From the NCBI GenBank assembly GCA_947630375.1, contig CANRHH010000007.1, positions 1 through 64,000 on the forward strand: a stretch of DNA of 64,000 bases, written 5' to 3'. Made by a program: the position numbers and the translations under genes. Position 1 is the first letter of the stretch; every line of letters starts with the position of its first letter. Positions 32,053 to 42,181 of the stretch are shown here, in pieces. Under the pieces are notes generated by a model. That model worked only from the letters and a program-made list of their open reading frames with translations. It had not been told where the DNA came from and made no database searches. Origin of the DNA: an uncultured Oscillospiraceae bacterium (GTDB taxonomy: Bacteria > Bacillota > Clostridia > Oscillospirales > Oscillospiraceae).

Positions 32053-33195
32053 ATGGAATACACGCTCTGTGTCCCCTGCCTGTTCGGCCTGGAGGGGCTG
32101 GCCGCCGGGGAGCTGAAACGGCTGGGCATGAACGGCGTCCGGGCCGAAAATGGCCGGGTCTACTTCACCGGCGGGGCGGAGGCTGTGATCACCGCGAATC
32201 TGTGCCTGCGCACGGGGGAGCGGGTGCTCATCCAGGTGGGCAGCTTTGAGGCCGGCAGCTTTGACGAGCTGTTTGAGGGCACCAAGGCCCTGCCCTGGGA
32301 GGACTATATCCCCGCCGACGGGGCTTTCCCGGTAAAGGGCAGCAGCCTGAACTCCCGGCTTTTCTCCGTGCCGGACTGCCAGAGGATCATCAAAAAGGCG
32401 GTGGCTACCCGCCTGGGCGGCCGCTATAAGCGCGCCTGGCTGCCGGAGACGGGGCCGCTGTATCAGATCCGCTTCTCCCTGCTGAAGGACCGGGTCTCCC
32501 TCTGTCTGGATACCAGCGGCGAGGGCCTGCACAAGCGGGGCTACCGGCCGGCCCACAACGCCGCGCCCCTGCGGGAGACCTTGGCCGCCGGCATGGTGGA
32601 CCTGGCCCGCTACCGGGGGAAGGGGGATTTCTGCGACCCCTTCTGCGGCAGCGGCACCCTCCCCATCGAGGCGGCGCTGACGGCCCTGAACCGGGCCCCG
32701 GGCCTGGACCGGGCCTTTGCCGCCATGGCCTGGCCGGGCTTTGAGCCCGGACGCTGGGAGGAGGCCCGGCAGGCGGCCCGGGCGCGGGAATTTCACGGGG
32801 CGTACCGGATCTTTGCCTCGGATATCGACCCCAAGGCCCTGGAGATCGCCCGGGCCAACGCGGTCCGGGCCGGGGTGACGGAGCTGATCCGCTTTGAACA
32901 GGCCGACGCGGGGGACTTCGCCCGGCGGACGGAGCGGGGCGTGCTGGTCACCAACCCGCCCTACGGCCTGCGCCTGCTGGAGCAGCGGGAGGCGGAGGAG
33001 CTGTACCGCCGCTTTGGCGCGGCCTGGCGCCGGAGCGGGAACTGGGATCTGGCGCTGCTGTCCGCTCACCCGGACTTTGAGCGCTGCTTCGGCGCCCAGG
33101 CGGACAAAAAGCGCAAGCTCTACAATGGGATGATCAAGTGCGACCTGTTTATGTACAGGGGCCGGGAGGCTCTGAAGGAGGCGCGCGAAGCGTGA
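32053..33195 (+). CDS. THUMP-domain RNA methyltransferase (RlmL/YpsC type)
   Basis: 380 residues; the ATG at 32053 is preferred because one at 32041 abuts the GAGG ribosome site. N-terminal ferredoxin-like and THUMP domains (CLFGLEGLAAGELKRLG ... FAVKGSSLNS-like SRLF region) are followed by a Rossmann methyltransferase: FCDPFCGSGTLPIEAAL (SAM-binding), FASDIDPKALEIARANA, and catalytic VTNPPYGLRL. It modifies N2 of guanosine in 23S rRNA. The lipid kinase gene overlaps its stop by 4 bp. Confidence 0.9.
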   Translation: MEYTLCVPCLFGLEGLAAGELKRLGMNGVRAENGRVYFTGGAEAVITANLCLRTGERVLIQVGSFEAGSFDELFEGTKALPWEDYIPADGAFPVKGSSLNSRLFSVPDCQRIIKKAVATRLGGRYKRAWLPETGPLYQIRFSLLKDRVSLCLDTSGEGLHKRGYRPAHNAAPLRETLAAGMVDLARYRGKGDFCDPFCGSGTLPIEAALTALNRAPGLDRAFAAMAWPGFEPGRWEEARQAARAREFHGAYRIFASDIDPKALEIARANAVRAGVTELIRFEQADAGDFARRTERGVLVTNPPYGLRLLEQREAEELYRRFGAAWRRSGNWDLALLSAHPDFERCFGAQADKKRKLYNGMIKCDLFMYRGREALKEAREA

Positions 33196-34133
33196 AACAT
33201 CTGTTCATCGTAAATCCCGTGGCCGGGGGAAAGGACCGGACCGGGCAGATCCGGGCCGCAGTGGAGGCCGCCTTTCAAAACCGGGCAGACCGGTTTGAGA
33301 TCTACGCCACCAAGGGGCCCATGGACGCGCCGGAGAAGATCGCCCGGGAGGCGGAGAGCGGGGAGCGGCTGCGGGTCTACGCCTGCGGCGGAGACGGCAC
33401 CTTTAATGAGTGCGTCTGCGGCGCGGCCCTGCGGGAGAATGTGGCGGTCTGCCCCTTCCCCACCGGCACCGGCAACGACTTCTGCCGGATGTTCGGGGCC
33501 GAGGGGGACTTGTACCGGGACTTAGAGGCCCTGCTGGAGGGCTGGGAGACCCCCATCGACCTGATCGAGTGCTGCGGCCGCTACGGGGCCAACATCTGCT
33601 CCGTGGGCATTGACGCCCGCATCGGCGTGGACGTGCACAAATACAGCGGCCTGCCCCTCATCGGCGGGGCCGCGGGCTATGTGGTGTCCACGGTGGTGAA
33701 CGTGTTCAAGGGCATCAACCGCTTTATGGACATCCGCTGCGGGGATTTCTCGGCCAGGGGGGAGCACAGCCTGGTCTGCGCCTGCAACGGCCGCTTCTAC
33801 GGCGGCGGCTTCAACCCCAGCCTCAGCGCCCGGCCCGACGACGGGGTGCTGGATATCTATGTGATTAAGGCCGTGAACCTGTTCACCCTGGCTATGCTGA
33901 TCGGCAAATACGCCGTCGGCCGGGCGGACGAGCTGCCCCGGTATGTGACCCATCTGCGGGGGGACCGGGTGGAGATCGGTTTTGACGAGGAAAACGTGGT
34001 GAACATCGACGGGGAAGCGGTGTACGCCAAGAGCGTGACCATGCAGCTGCTGCCCGGCGCCGCCCGGCTCATCGTCCCCAAAGGGATGCGCTTTTTCGAC
34101 GCCGCCCGGGCCGCCGGGGCGGCGGATCGGTGA
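33192..34133 (+). CDS. Diacylglycerol/lipid kinase family protein
   Basis: 313 residues from a GTG at 33192 that overlaps the methyltransferase stop; AAGGAGG lies 10 bases upstream. Motifs: HLFIVNPVAGGKDRT, VYACGGDGTFNECVCG (nucleotide loop), CPFPTGTGNDFCRMFG, and the C-terminal NIDGEAVYAKSVTMQLLPGA. It is a YegS/DgkB-like soluble kinase that phosphorylates membrane lipids. Confidence 0.9.
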   Translation: MKHLFIVNPVAGGKDRTGQIRAAVEAAFQNRADRFEIYATKGPMDAPEKIAREAESGERLRVYACGGDGTFNECVCGAALRENVAVCPFPTGTGNDFCRMFGAEGDLYRDLEALLEGWETPIDLIECCGRYGANICSVGIDARIGVDVHKYSGLPLIGGAAGYVVSTVVNVFKGINRFMDIRCGDFSARGEHSLVCACNGRFYGGGFNPSLSARPDDGVLDIYVIKAVNLFTLAMLIGKYAVGRADELPRYVTHLRGDRVEIGFDEENVVNIDGEAVYAKSVTMQLLPGAARLIVPKGMRFFDAARAAGAADR

Positions 34134-34193
34134 GCGGGCAACTTCCGTCACAAAAAATTTATAAATTTTCCTGCGATTTTTTTGCAGGGGGAC

Positions 34194-34256
34194 TTGAAAA
34201 AATAGAAAATTGTGATATGATAAGCATCGTTAGCACTCAAGAGTTAAGAGTGCTAA
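34194..34256 (+). promoter_or_regulatory. groESL promoter with CIRCE operator
   Basis: TTGAAA, 16 bp, TATGAT (34216-34221), then TTAGCACTC-9 bp-GAGTGCTAA (34230-34256), the exact HrcA-binding CIRCE element at the transcription start. Confidence 0.97.
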
Positions 34257-34299
34257 CGATGTTGAATTTTGTAAAAAACATGATGGAGGTATATACGAC

Positions 34300-34584
34300 A
34301 TGAAACTCAAACCTTTAGCCGACCGCGTAGTCCTCAAGCAGGACGCCGCCGAGGAGCGGACCTCCTCCGGCATTTATCTGACTTCCTCCGCCCAGGAGAA
34401 GCCCGAGATCTACCAGGTGGTAGAGGTGGGCCCTGGCGGCATGGTCGAGGGCAACGAGGTCGAGATGATCGTCTCCGCCGGGCAGAAGGTCCTGGTGGGC
34501 AAGTACAGCGGCACCAAGGTCAAGCTGGACGAAGAGGAGTACACCATTGTCCGCCAGTCTGACATTCTGGCCGTGATCGAGTAA
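34300..34584 (+). CDS. groES: Co-chaperonin GroES
   Basis: 94 residues: MKLKPLADRVVLKQDAAEER, a mobile loop SGIYLTSSAQEKPEIYQVV, VLVGKYSGTKVKLDEEEYTI. Heptameric lid of GroEL. HrcA/CIRCE-regulated and 22 bp upstream of groEL. Confidence 0.97.
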   Translation: MKLKPLADRVVLKQDAAEERTSSGIYLTSSAQEKPEIYQVVEVGPGGMVEGNEVEMIVSAGQKVLVGKYSGTKVKLDEEEYTIVRQSDILAVIE

Positions 34585-34591
34585 TTTCTAA

Positions 34592-36232
<1,641 letters not shown>

Positions 36233-36255
36233 TCTGAACGATCAAAAAGATAAAA

Positions 36256-36295
36256 AAAAACTGCCCGTGCTGTTTAAACAGCACGGGTAGTTTTT
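36256..36295. terminator. groESL terminator
   Basis: Stem CTGCCCGTGCTG / CAGCACGGGTAG flanked by A and T tracts, 24 bp after groEL. Confidence 0.9.
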
Positions 36296-36298
36296 CCA

Positions 36299-36436
36299 TC
36301 ATGCCCTCGATCGCAGGCGCCGGGCGTTTAGGCCGCCTTTATCAAAAACGATCCGCGCCGGCTCCCGGTACAGGGCGCGGGCCAGGGCCAGCCGCTGACG
36401 CTCTCTGCCGGACAGCCGGACCGGTTCCCCCGTTGA
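36299..36436 (-). pseudogene. Fragment of an ABC transporter ATPase
   Basis: About 45 codons read VRLSGRERQRLALARALYRE then PARIVFD, the ABC signature motif up to the edge of Walker B. After this it degenerates into an Arg-rich tail and stops. No Walker A or rest of the gene exists nearby. It directly abuts the end of the integrase element (TTGACTAAAAAAT at 36433), so the gene was probably destroyed by that element or belonged to the operon the element once controlled. Confidence 0.65.
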
Positions 36437-36445
36437 CTAAAAAAT
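36433..36445 (-). repeat. 13-bp end motif shared with 3228-3240
   Basis: TTGACTAAAAAAT lies just past the integrase stop, in the same place relative to the gene as in the decayed copy. Confidence 0.65.
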
Positions 36446-36459
36446 CAGGCTGCGATACG

Positions 36460-37575
36460 TCACAGCCCCACGCTGGCCAGCTTGTTCATATTGGCCCGTT
36501 TCATCTCCATGGAAGAGTGGACATACCGGTTCAGGGTGATGGTGGTGCTGGCGTGGCCCAGGATCTCCGACAGGCTCTTGATCTCAAACCCCGCCTCCAC
36601 GCAGCGGGTGGCGAAGGTGTGGCGGATCGTGTGGAAATGGACGCCCTCCAGGCCGCAGTTCTTCGTATACCGGGCCAGCCGTTTCTGCACCTGCCTGGGC
36701 TCCATAAACTGTTCCGTGCCGGTCAAAAGAAACGCGGCCGGACGGTGCGGATCAAACCACCCGCAGAGCTCGGCCGCGCTTTCGGTGAGGGGAATCACCC
36801 GGATCGAGGCGCCGGTTTTGGGGCTGCTGATCACCACCTTGGTTTTCTTGTCGTCCACGGCGTCGTAATCCCGCAGCCGCTGCATGGTGGCCTTCACCTG
36901 GATAGTCCGGTCCTGCAGGGAGACGTTTTCCCACTGCAGGGCGCACAGCTCCCCGATCCGCAGGCCGGTCAGCAGCGCCAGCAGGATGCCGAATTTGCAG
37001 TTGTCCATATCCGTCTGGAGATAGGCCATAAAGCGCTGCTGTTCCTCCAGGCTGAGGACCCGGGCCTCCTTTTTCGGCTCGTTGGGGTAAGCGATCTCCA
37101 CGGCGGGGAACACGCCGGGAAAGCAGCTCGCGGTGTATTTCAGCGCCGTGTGCAGCACCACCAAGATATCCCGCGTGGTTTTGGCGGAAAGCCCCTCCGC
37201 CAGCAGCTCCTGCTTGAATCGCTCCACCAGCTGGGTCGAGATTCCTAAGGGGAAGCAGCCGCCCAGCTTGGGCAGAATGTGTTTTTTCAGGACGCCATCG
37301 TACTTGACATAGGTGGACTCCTTCACTCTTCCCCGCTCCAGCTGGAGCCATTCCTGGCAGAAATACGCAAACCGGTGCCGGTTCTTTGCCGTGGGCAGCG
37401 GCGCGCCCGTCAGCAGCGCCGCCTTGCACCGGGCAGCTTTTTCCTTCGCCTCCCGGTAGGTCTTCCCGTAGCAGAATCCGTATTTGATCTTGCCGGAGAG
37501 CTCATAGCCCTTGACGTACCGGGCTTCCCAGCGCCCGTCCTTCCTTTTAAAAATGTTTTCGCCTTTTCTTGCCAT
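36460..37575 (-). CDS. Tyrosine recombinase of the switch/integrase element
   Basis: 371 residues from the ATG at 37575 (MARKGENIFKRKDGRWEARY) behind AAAGGAG. An arm-binding N-terminus and a core-binding domain (~60-165) precede the catalytic part: LTGLRIGELCALQW (Arg), FHTIRHTFATRC (His-x-x-Arg), EILGHASTTIT, and nucleophile Tyr in TLNRYVHSS. It sits alone, without excisionase, relaxase or phage genes. It is bordered by a conserved non-coding end with an outward promoter and a site matching the inverted repeats at 3115-3572. It is the natural candidate to invert that distant segment. Confidence 0.93.
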   Translation of the reverse strand: MARKGENIFKRKDGRWEARYVKGYELSGKIKYGFCYGKTYREAKEKAARCKAALLTGAPLPTAKNRHRFAYFCQEWLQLERGRVKESTYVKYDGVLKKHILPKLGGCFPLGISTQLVERFKQELLAEGLSAKTTRDILVVLHTALKYTASCFPGVFPAVEIAYPNEPKKEARVLSLEEQQRFMAYLQTDMDNCKFGILLALLTGLRIGELCALQWENVSLQDRTIQVKATMQRLRDYDAVDDKKTKVVISSPKTGASIRVIPLTESAAELCGWFDPHRPAAFLLTGTEQFMEPRQVQKRLARYTKNCGLEGVHFHTIRHTFATRCVEAGFEIKSLSEILGHASTTITLNRYVHSSMEMKRANMNKLASVGL

Positions 37576-37703
37576 GATAATCTCCTTTCTACCGCAAGAC
37601 CGGCAGCACAAAGTGAAATGAAATCCCCCATATGCGGCAGAATGGAGATTTTCGGCATGTGCCGCGGTTGCCGCTTTGCGGCGAGCGGCACGCCGTTTTA
37701 ATT

Positions 37704-37729
37704 ATTTAGTGTGATGCATCGCACTAAAT
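37704..37729 (-). promoter_or_regulatory. 26-bp palindrome in the integrase leader
   Basis: ATTTAGTG ... CACTAAAT with a central GATGCATC; only one mismatched pair. On the minus strand CAGGAGG precedes it, and a 5-codon frame (ATGCATCACACTAAATAA) lies inside. It could be an operator or a translated leader. Confidence 0.55.
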
Positions 37730-37759
37730 ACCTCCTGTAATATAAAAAGGAGTCCTTTT

Positions 37760-37765
37760 ATTATA
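37760..37765 (-). promoter_or_regulatory. -10 box of the integrase promoter (weak -35)
   Basis: TATAAT on the minus strand with GTCAAA 16 bp upstream; about 190 bp before the integrase start. Confidence 0.4.
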
Positions 37766-37812
37766 GCCTCCCGACACCGGATTTGACCGGGATAACCCTT
37801 TCCTCTGCGCTA

Positions 37813-37985
37813 TTTTGGCCGGAAACGGCGTGTTTTCTTCCCTGTATTTTCCTCCCCTGCATGAAAAAATCATAGAAGCTGTCGAGAAATACTTGAACCT
37901 GGCCCCCTGATGCGCTATACTGGCCTCAATAATGGGTGTAAGTTCTACGGCCGCGGAGGGGTGAACTCTGCGACCGGCTTTTTTT
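37813..37985 (+). repeat. Right end of the integrase element
   Basis: Homologous to 3407-3580 along its whole length. It includes the outward promoter and the recombination-site-like sequence 37952-37977 (23 of 26 bases identical to the inverted repeats at 3115/3547). Confidence 0.8.
37893..37921 (+). promoter_or_regulatory. Outward promoter of the integrase element
   Basis: TTGAAC, 17 bp, TATACT; same position in the repeat as the promoter at 3488. It reads into the terminator at 38008-38036. Confidence 0.75.
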
Positions 37986-38007
37986 CGCCCCGTCAAATCT
38001 ACTACAT

Positions 38008-38036
38008 AAAAAAACCAGCCTAAGGGCTGGTTTTAT
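38008..38036. terminator. Terminator after the integrase element
   Basis: AAAACCAGCC, loop TAAG, GGCTGGTTTT. It stops the outward promoter before the lacI-type gene, mirroring the terminator at 3603-3640. Confidence 0.85.
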
Positions 38037-38110
38037 TTGGATGATTTGCCCAATTTCAACAGAAGAAATTAGGCAGGACGCCAAAGTTTGCGGCTTCCTC
38101 ATTTTGGGTG

Positions 38111-38168
38111 TTGACTTTTCAATACAGAACGTATAGAATCTAATTACGAAATCCGGAAACGTTTCCGG
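38111..38168 (+). promoter_or_regulatory. Promoter and LacI-type operator
   Basis: TTGACT, 17 bp, TAGAAT (38134-38139), followed by the palindrome CCGGAAACGTTTCCGG (38153-38168), a typical LacI/GalR-family site. Placed at +8 or so, it suggests autoregulation. Confidence 0.75.
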
Positions 38169-38276
38169 TAACGTTTTCTTTGCTGCTTTTAGCAAATTTT
38201 GTCACTTTACGGCGGATTTTACCGCAGGCGGGCCCTGGAGCCCTCCGGCGGAAAAAGGAGAGGGGCTGGAAGGACC

Positions 38277-39302
38277 GTGACCATCAAGGACATCGCCAAA
38301 GCCTGCGGCGTCAGCGTGAGCACCGTGTCCAGAGTGCTGAACAACCGGCCCGATGTGAGCGAGCCGGTGCGCCGGAAGGTGCTGGATATGGTGGAGGTCA
38401 ACGGCTACATCCCCAACGACAGCGCCCGGGACCTGGTCCGCAGCCGGTCCGACGCGCTGGGCGTGGTGGTCCGGGGCTCCGGGAACCTGTTTTTCTCCGC
38501 GGTGCTGAAGACCGTGGCCCGGGAGATCGACCGGGCGGGCTACACCATGGTCCTGCGCTACATCGGCGAGGACGACGACGAAGTCAAGACCGGCGCCTCC
38601 CTGGAGCGGGAAAAAAAGCTGCGGGGCCTGCTGTTCCTGGGCGGCCGCTTTGATTACACCCCCGCGGAGCTGGCCCCCATCGGCGTGCCCTACGTCTGCT
38701 GCTCCTACACCAACTGCTTCGGGAGTTTGGCGGAGGAGGACTACTGCTCCGTCTCCATCGATGACCAGCTGACGGCCTACCGGGCTGTGGAACGGCTCGT
38801 CGAGCTGGGCCACCGGCGCATCGCCATGCTGGCCCCCAGCCTGGACGACCGCTCCATCAGCGAGCTGCGCTACAAGGGCGCCTGCGCCGCCCTGCGGGAC
38901 CATGGCATCGAGCCGGACCCGGAGCTGATCGAGGTCACCGGTGGCTGCTTCGACATGCCGGACACCTATGAGGGGATGTGCCGCATCCTGAACCGGGGCG
39001 CGGATTTTACGGCGGTCTTCGCCTTCTCGGACACCACCGCCATCGCCGCCATGAAGGCGCTGGAGGAGCACGGCCGCCGTGTGCCGGAGGACTGCTCTGT
39101 GATCGCCATCGACGGCATCGCCGTCTCGGAGTATGTGAACCCCACCCTGACCACCATGGTCCAGCCCACCGAGGAAATGGGCCGGGAGGGGGTGCGTATC
39201 CTGTTGGACTCCATCGAGAAGGGCCTGCGGGGCTGCCATGTAGTCCTGCCCACCCGGCTCCGTCCCGGCGGCTCCGTCCGCCCTGTGTCCAAGAAAGATT
39301 AA
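38277..39302 (+). CDS. LacI-family transcriptional regulator
   Basis: 341 residues from a GTG at 38277 behind GGAAGGA; the frame is open further up but the family begins at VTIKDIAKACGVSVSTVSRV. The hinge helix NDSARDLVRSRS and a periplasmic-binding-like sensor domain follow (LVELGHRRIAMLAP, AVFAFSDTTAIAAMKAL, ALDDG-like VIAIDGIAVSEYVNPTLTTM). It most likely controls the sugar ABC transporter and malQ downstream through CCGGAAACGTTTCCGG-type sites. Confidence 0.92.
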   Translation: MTIKDIAKACGVSVSTVSRVLNNRPDVSEPVRRKVLDMVEVNGYIPNDSARDLVRSRSDALGVVVRGSGNLFFSAVLKTVAREIDRAGYTMVLRYIGEDDDEVKTGASLEREKKLRGLLFLGGRFDYTPAELAPIGVPYVCCSYTNCFGSLAEEDYCSVSIDDQLTAYRAVERLVELGHRRIAMLAPSLDDRSISELRYKGACAALRDHGIEPDPELIEVTGGCFDMPDTYEGMCRILNRGADFTAVFAFSDTTAIAAMKALEEHGRRVPEDCSVIAIDGIAVSEYVNPTLTTMVQPTEEMGREGVRILLDSIEKGLRGCHVVLPTRLRPGGSVRPVSKKD

Positions 39303-39573
39303 ACGGCAGACTTTCTTAAAAAACTGGCCGCAGTGCAACAAAAATCAGATTTGTTTTTGAGGCAGCTTTGCCGCCTCAAGAACTCCCTAAGCCGCATGAA
39401 ATGCGGCCCTCGCGCCGACCAAACGGGGCGTGGCCCCTGCGATAAGCGCGAGTACCTCAAATGCGAGCCCAGCGAAGCGGGTCGCATTTGAAGCTGAGTT
39501 TGATTTTCCGGCCTCCCCGGCCTGAAAATACAACCTCATTTGAGGAAAAATTTAAAAAGGAGAAAATCAGCAA
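39303..39573. other. Structured leader of the sugar-transport operon
   Basis: No gene. Three hairpins can be drawn: TTGAGGCGG-type at 39355-39380, AGCCGCATGAAATGCGGC at 39391-39408, and a long one using CAAATGCGA...TCGCATTTG at 39459-39490. No second LacI palindrome was seen. AAAAAGGAGAA precedes the binding-protein start. Confidence 0.5.
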
Positions 39574-40929
39574 ATGAAAAAGATCTTAGCGCTTCTTCTG
39601 AGCCTCGCCATGGTGTTTGCCCTGGCCGCCTGCGGCGGTTCCTCGGCTCCCGCCGCCACCGAGGCTCCCGCCGCCGAAGCCCCCGCTGAGGAGGCTCCCG
39701 CCGAGGAGGCCCCCGCTGCCGCCGGCTCCGTGTACTGGCTGAACTTCAAGCCCGAGGCGGACGATATCCTTCAGCAGGTCGCCGGTATGTACACCGAAGA
39801 GACCGGCGTGCCCGTGAAGGTCGTCACCGCCGCCTCCGGTACCTACAACCAGACCCTCACCTCCGAGATGGACAAGTCCTCCCCTCCCACCATGTTTGTC
39901 ATCGGCAACAAGGCTGCCGTGGACGAGTGGGGCGACTATGCGCTCGACCTGACCGGCACCGCTGTGGCTAACGAGCTGAACACCGACGCCTACAATCTCT
40001 ATGACGACAGCGGCAAGCTGGTCTCCATCGGCTACTGCTATGAGTGCTACGGCATCATCGTCAACCCCGATCTGGTCGCCCAGGCCGGCCACTCCATGGA
40101 TGAGCTGGTCAACTTTGAGGGCCTGAAGACCGTCGCCGAGGACATCCACGCCCGTGCCGCCGAGCTGGGCTTCGACGCCTTTACCTCCAACGATATGGAC
40201 TCCTCCTCTTCCTGGCGCTACACCGGCCACATGGCCAACCTGGAGTACTACTATGAGGAGCAGGATGCCGGCGCTGCCTGGACCGAGTGCCCCGCCACGA
40301 TCACCGGCGCCTACATGGACAACTTCCGCAACCTGTATGACCTGTGTGTCAACAACAGCCTGGTAGACCGTGCTGACCTGGCCACTGGCGGCCACGACGC
40401 CCAGAACGAGTTCAAGACCGGCCAGGCCGCCTTCTATGTGCAGGGCTCCTGGGAGTACGGCGGCGTAGCCGAGGGCGTTCCCAACGCCACCATGATCCCC
40501 TACTACTGCGGGGTAGAGGGCGAGGAGAAGGCCGGGCTGAACTGCGGCACCGAGAACTACTGGGCCGTCAACGCCAAGGCCTCCGAAGAGGACCAGAAGG
40601 CCACCTTGGACTTCATGTACTGGTGCGTGACCGACCCCGAGGCCTCTGAGCTGCTGGTCAACGGCGCGGGCGCCTTCGGCGTCATGCCCTACAAACAGGC
40701 TGCCGCCTCCACCAACGCTTTCCTGGCCGTCGCCAACGACTATGCCGCCAAGGGCTGCTATGTCATGGACTGGGCCACCAACTATCAGCCCAACGTGGAC
40801 GAGTACCGCGCCGTTCTGGTATCCGCTATGAACCAGTATAACGCCGATCCTTCCGACGCCAACTGGGAGACTGTGGTCACCGCTTTCGTAGCCGGCTGGG
40901 CCACCCAGTACCAGGCCGTCAACGGCTGA
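39574..40929 (+). CDS. Sugar ABC transporter substrate-binding lipoprotein
   Basis: 451 residues. Signal peptide MKKILALLLSLAMVFALAAC with lipid-modified Cys20, an Ala/Pro/Glu-rich linker of about 30 residues, then a family 1 extracellular solute-binding protein (VYWLNFKPEADDILQQVAGM, FYVQGSWEYGGV, DFMYWCVTDPEASELL). It delivers an oligosaccharide, probably maltodextrin-like given malQ in the operon, to the permeases at 41273 and 42178. The ATPase is absent, as usual when a shared MsmX-type ATPase is used. Confidence 0.92.
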   Translation: MKKILALLLSLAMVFALAACGGSSAPAATEAPAAEAPAEEAPAEEAPAAAGSVYWLNFKPEADDILQQVAGMYTEETGVPVKVVTAASGTYNQTLTSEMDKSSPPTMFVIGNKAAVDEWGDYALDLTGTAVANELNTDAYNLYDDSGKLVSIGYCYECYGIIVNPDLVAQAGHSMDELVNFEGLKTVAEDIHARAAELGFDAFTSNDMDSSSSWRYTGHMANLEYYYEEQDAGAAWTECPATITGAYMDNFRNLYDLCVNNSLVDRADLATGGHDAQNEFKTGQAAFYVQGSWEYGGVAEGVPNATMIPYYCGVEGEEKAGLNCGTENYWAVNAKASEEDQKATLDFMYWCVTDPEASELLVNGAGAFGVMPYKQAAASTNAFLAVANDYAAKGCYVMDWATNYQPNVDEYRAVLVSAMNQYNADPSDANWETVVTAFVAGWATQYQAVNG

Positions 40930-40956
40930 TAAACAGCAGCTTTCCGAATCACTGAC

Positions 40957-40986
40957 GGGGCGGGCTTTACGCCCGCCCCAGCTTTT
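40957..40986 (+). terminator. Hairpin after the binding-protein gene
   Basis: GGGGCGGGC, TTTAC, GCCCGCCCC followed by AGCTTTT; likely partial termination that leaves more binding protein than permease. Confidence 0.75.
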
Positions 40987-41272
40987 AGACAAAGTCCTGC
41001 GGACTTTATCTAAAAGCTGGGGCGCCACTTTTTTTAGAAGAGCAAAGCTCTTCTAAAAAAACTCGCTACGCTCGGCAAAAGCCCGGGAACCCGGGCATCT
41101 TGCTGGCGCGATCCAAACGCGAGGCGGGTCTTACCCCCTCGCGCACCCCCGCTGCTCATTTATTTTTCATGTGCATCACAAAATTTATTTGCAGTCCCTT
41201 CCTTGTTTCCCCGTTTTTCTCCCGCGCTTTTTAGCTATTATCGAATTTATACGGCGAGGAGATGTGATTTTA
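40987..41272. other. Gap between binding protein and permease genes
   Basis: 286 bp without a gene. Two further hairpins: AGCTTTTAGA...TCTAAAAGCT (40980-41019) and TTTTTTTAGAAGAGC...GCTCTTCTAAAAAAA (41031-41061). They may stabilise or terminate the upstream message. Confidence 0.55.
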
Positions 41273-42181
41273 TTGAAGAAGAAAAAGAAGATCAGCAGCG
41301 GCGCCACCCTGCGCCGGCCCATGCGCCGTTGGGCCCTGCTCTTTATGGGGCCTGTGGTGGCCGCGTTCTGCATAGGCTTTGTATGGCCCTTTATCCAGGG
41401 CATATACCTCTCGTTCTGCAAGTTCAAGCTCATATCCGACGCGAAGTTTATTGGCTTTGGCAACTACGCCAGGGCTTTTGCCGATAAAAGTTTCCAGCAC
41501 TCCTTCTGGTACACGGCCCTGTTTGCCGTGGTAAGCCTGGTCCTGATCAATCTGTTCGCCTTTGCCGTGGCTTACGCGCTGACCCAGGGCATACGAGGCA
41601 GCAATCTCTTCCGCACCGTGTTCTTTATGCCCAACCTGATCGGCGGCATCGTGCTGGGCTATATCTGGTCCATGATCTTTGACGGCGTGCTCTCCCGCTA
41701 CGGCACGTCCATCCTCATGGAGACAAAATACGGCTTCTGGGGCCTGATCATCCTCATGTGCTGGCAGCAGATCGGGTATATGATGATCATTTACATAGCC
41801 GGGCTTCAGGCCGTGCCGGGAGACATGCTGGAGTCAGCCAGGATCGACGGGGCGAACTCCTGGCAGACCCTTTTCCGGGTCACCATCCCGAACGTGATGC
41901 CCTCCATCACGATCTGCATGTTCCTGTCGCTCACAAACGGCTTCAAGCTCTTTGACCAGAACCTGGCCCTGACCGGCGGGCAGCCGTTCCTCATCCAGCC
42001 GGACGGCTCCTCGGTAAAGACCACCGAGATGCTGGCCCTGAATATCTACAACACCTTTTACGGGCAGAACACCTCGTCCCAGGGCTTTGCCCAGGCAAAA
42101 GCCGTTATCTTCTTTATCCTGGTCGCCGGGCTGGGCCTGGCCCAGCTTGCCTACACCCGAAAGAGGGAGGTGCAGCAATGA
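41273..42181 (+). CDS. Sugar ABC transporter permease (MalF type)
   Basis: 302 residues from a TTG at 41273, 11 bases behind GAGGAG; no ATG fits the frame. Six membrane segments and the EAA-loop ESARIDGANSWQTLFRVTIP that contacts the ATPase. It overlaps the second permease by 4 bp. Confidence 0.9.
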   Translation: MKKKKKISSGATLRRPMRRWALLFMGPVVAAFCIGFVWPFIQGIYLSFCKFKLISDAKFIGFGNYARAFADKSFQHSFWYTALFAVVSLVLINLFAFAVAYALTQGIRGSNLFRTVFFMPNLIGGIVLGYIWSMIFDGVLSRYGTSILMETKYGFWGLIILMCWQQIGYMMIIYIAGLQAVPGDMLESARIDGANSWQTLFRVTIPNVMPSITICMFLSLTNGFKLFDQNLALTGGQPFLIQPDGSSVKTTEMLALNIYNTFYGQNTSSQGFAQAKAVIFFILVAGLGLAQLAYTRKREVQQ

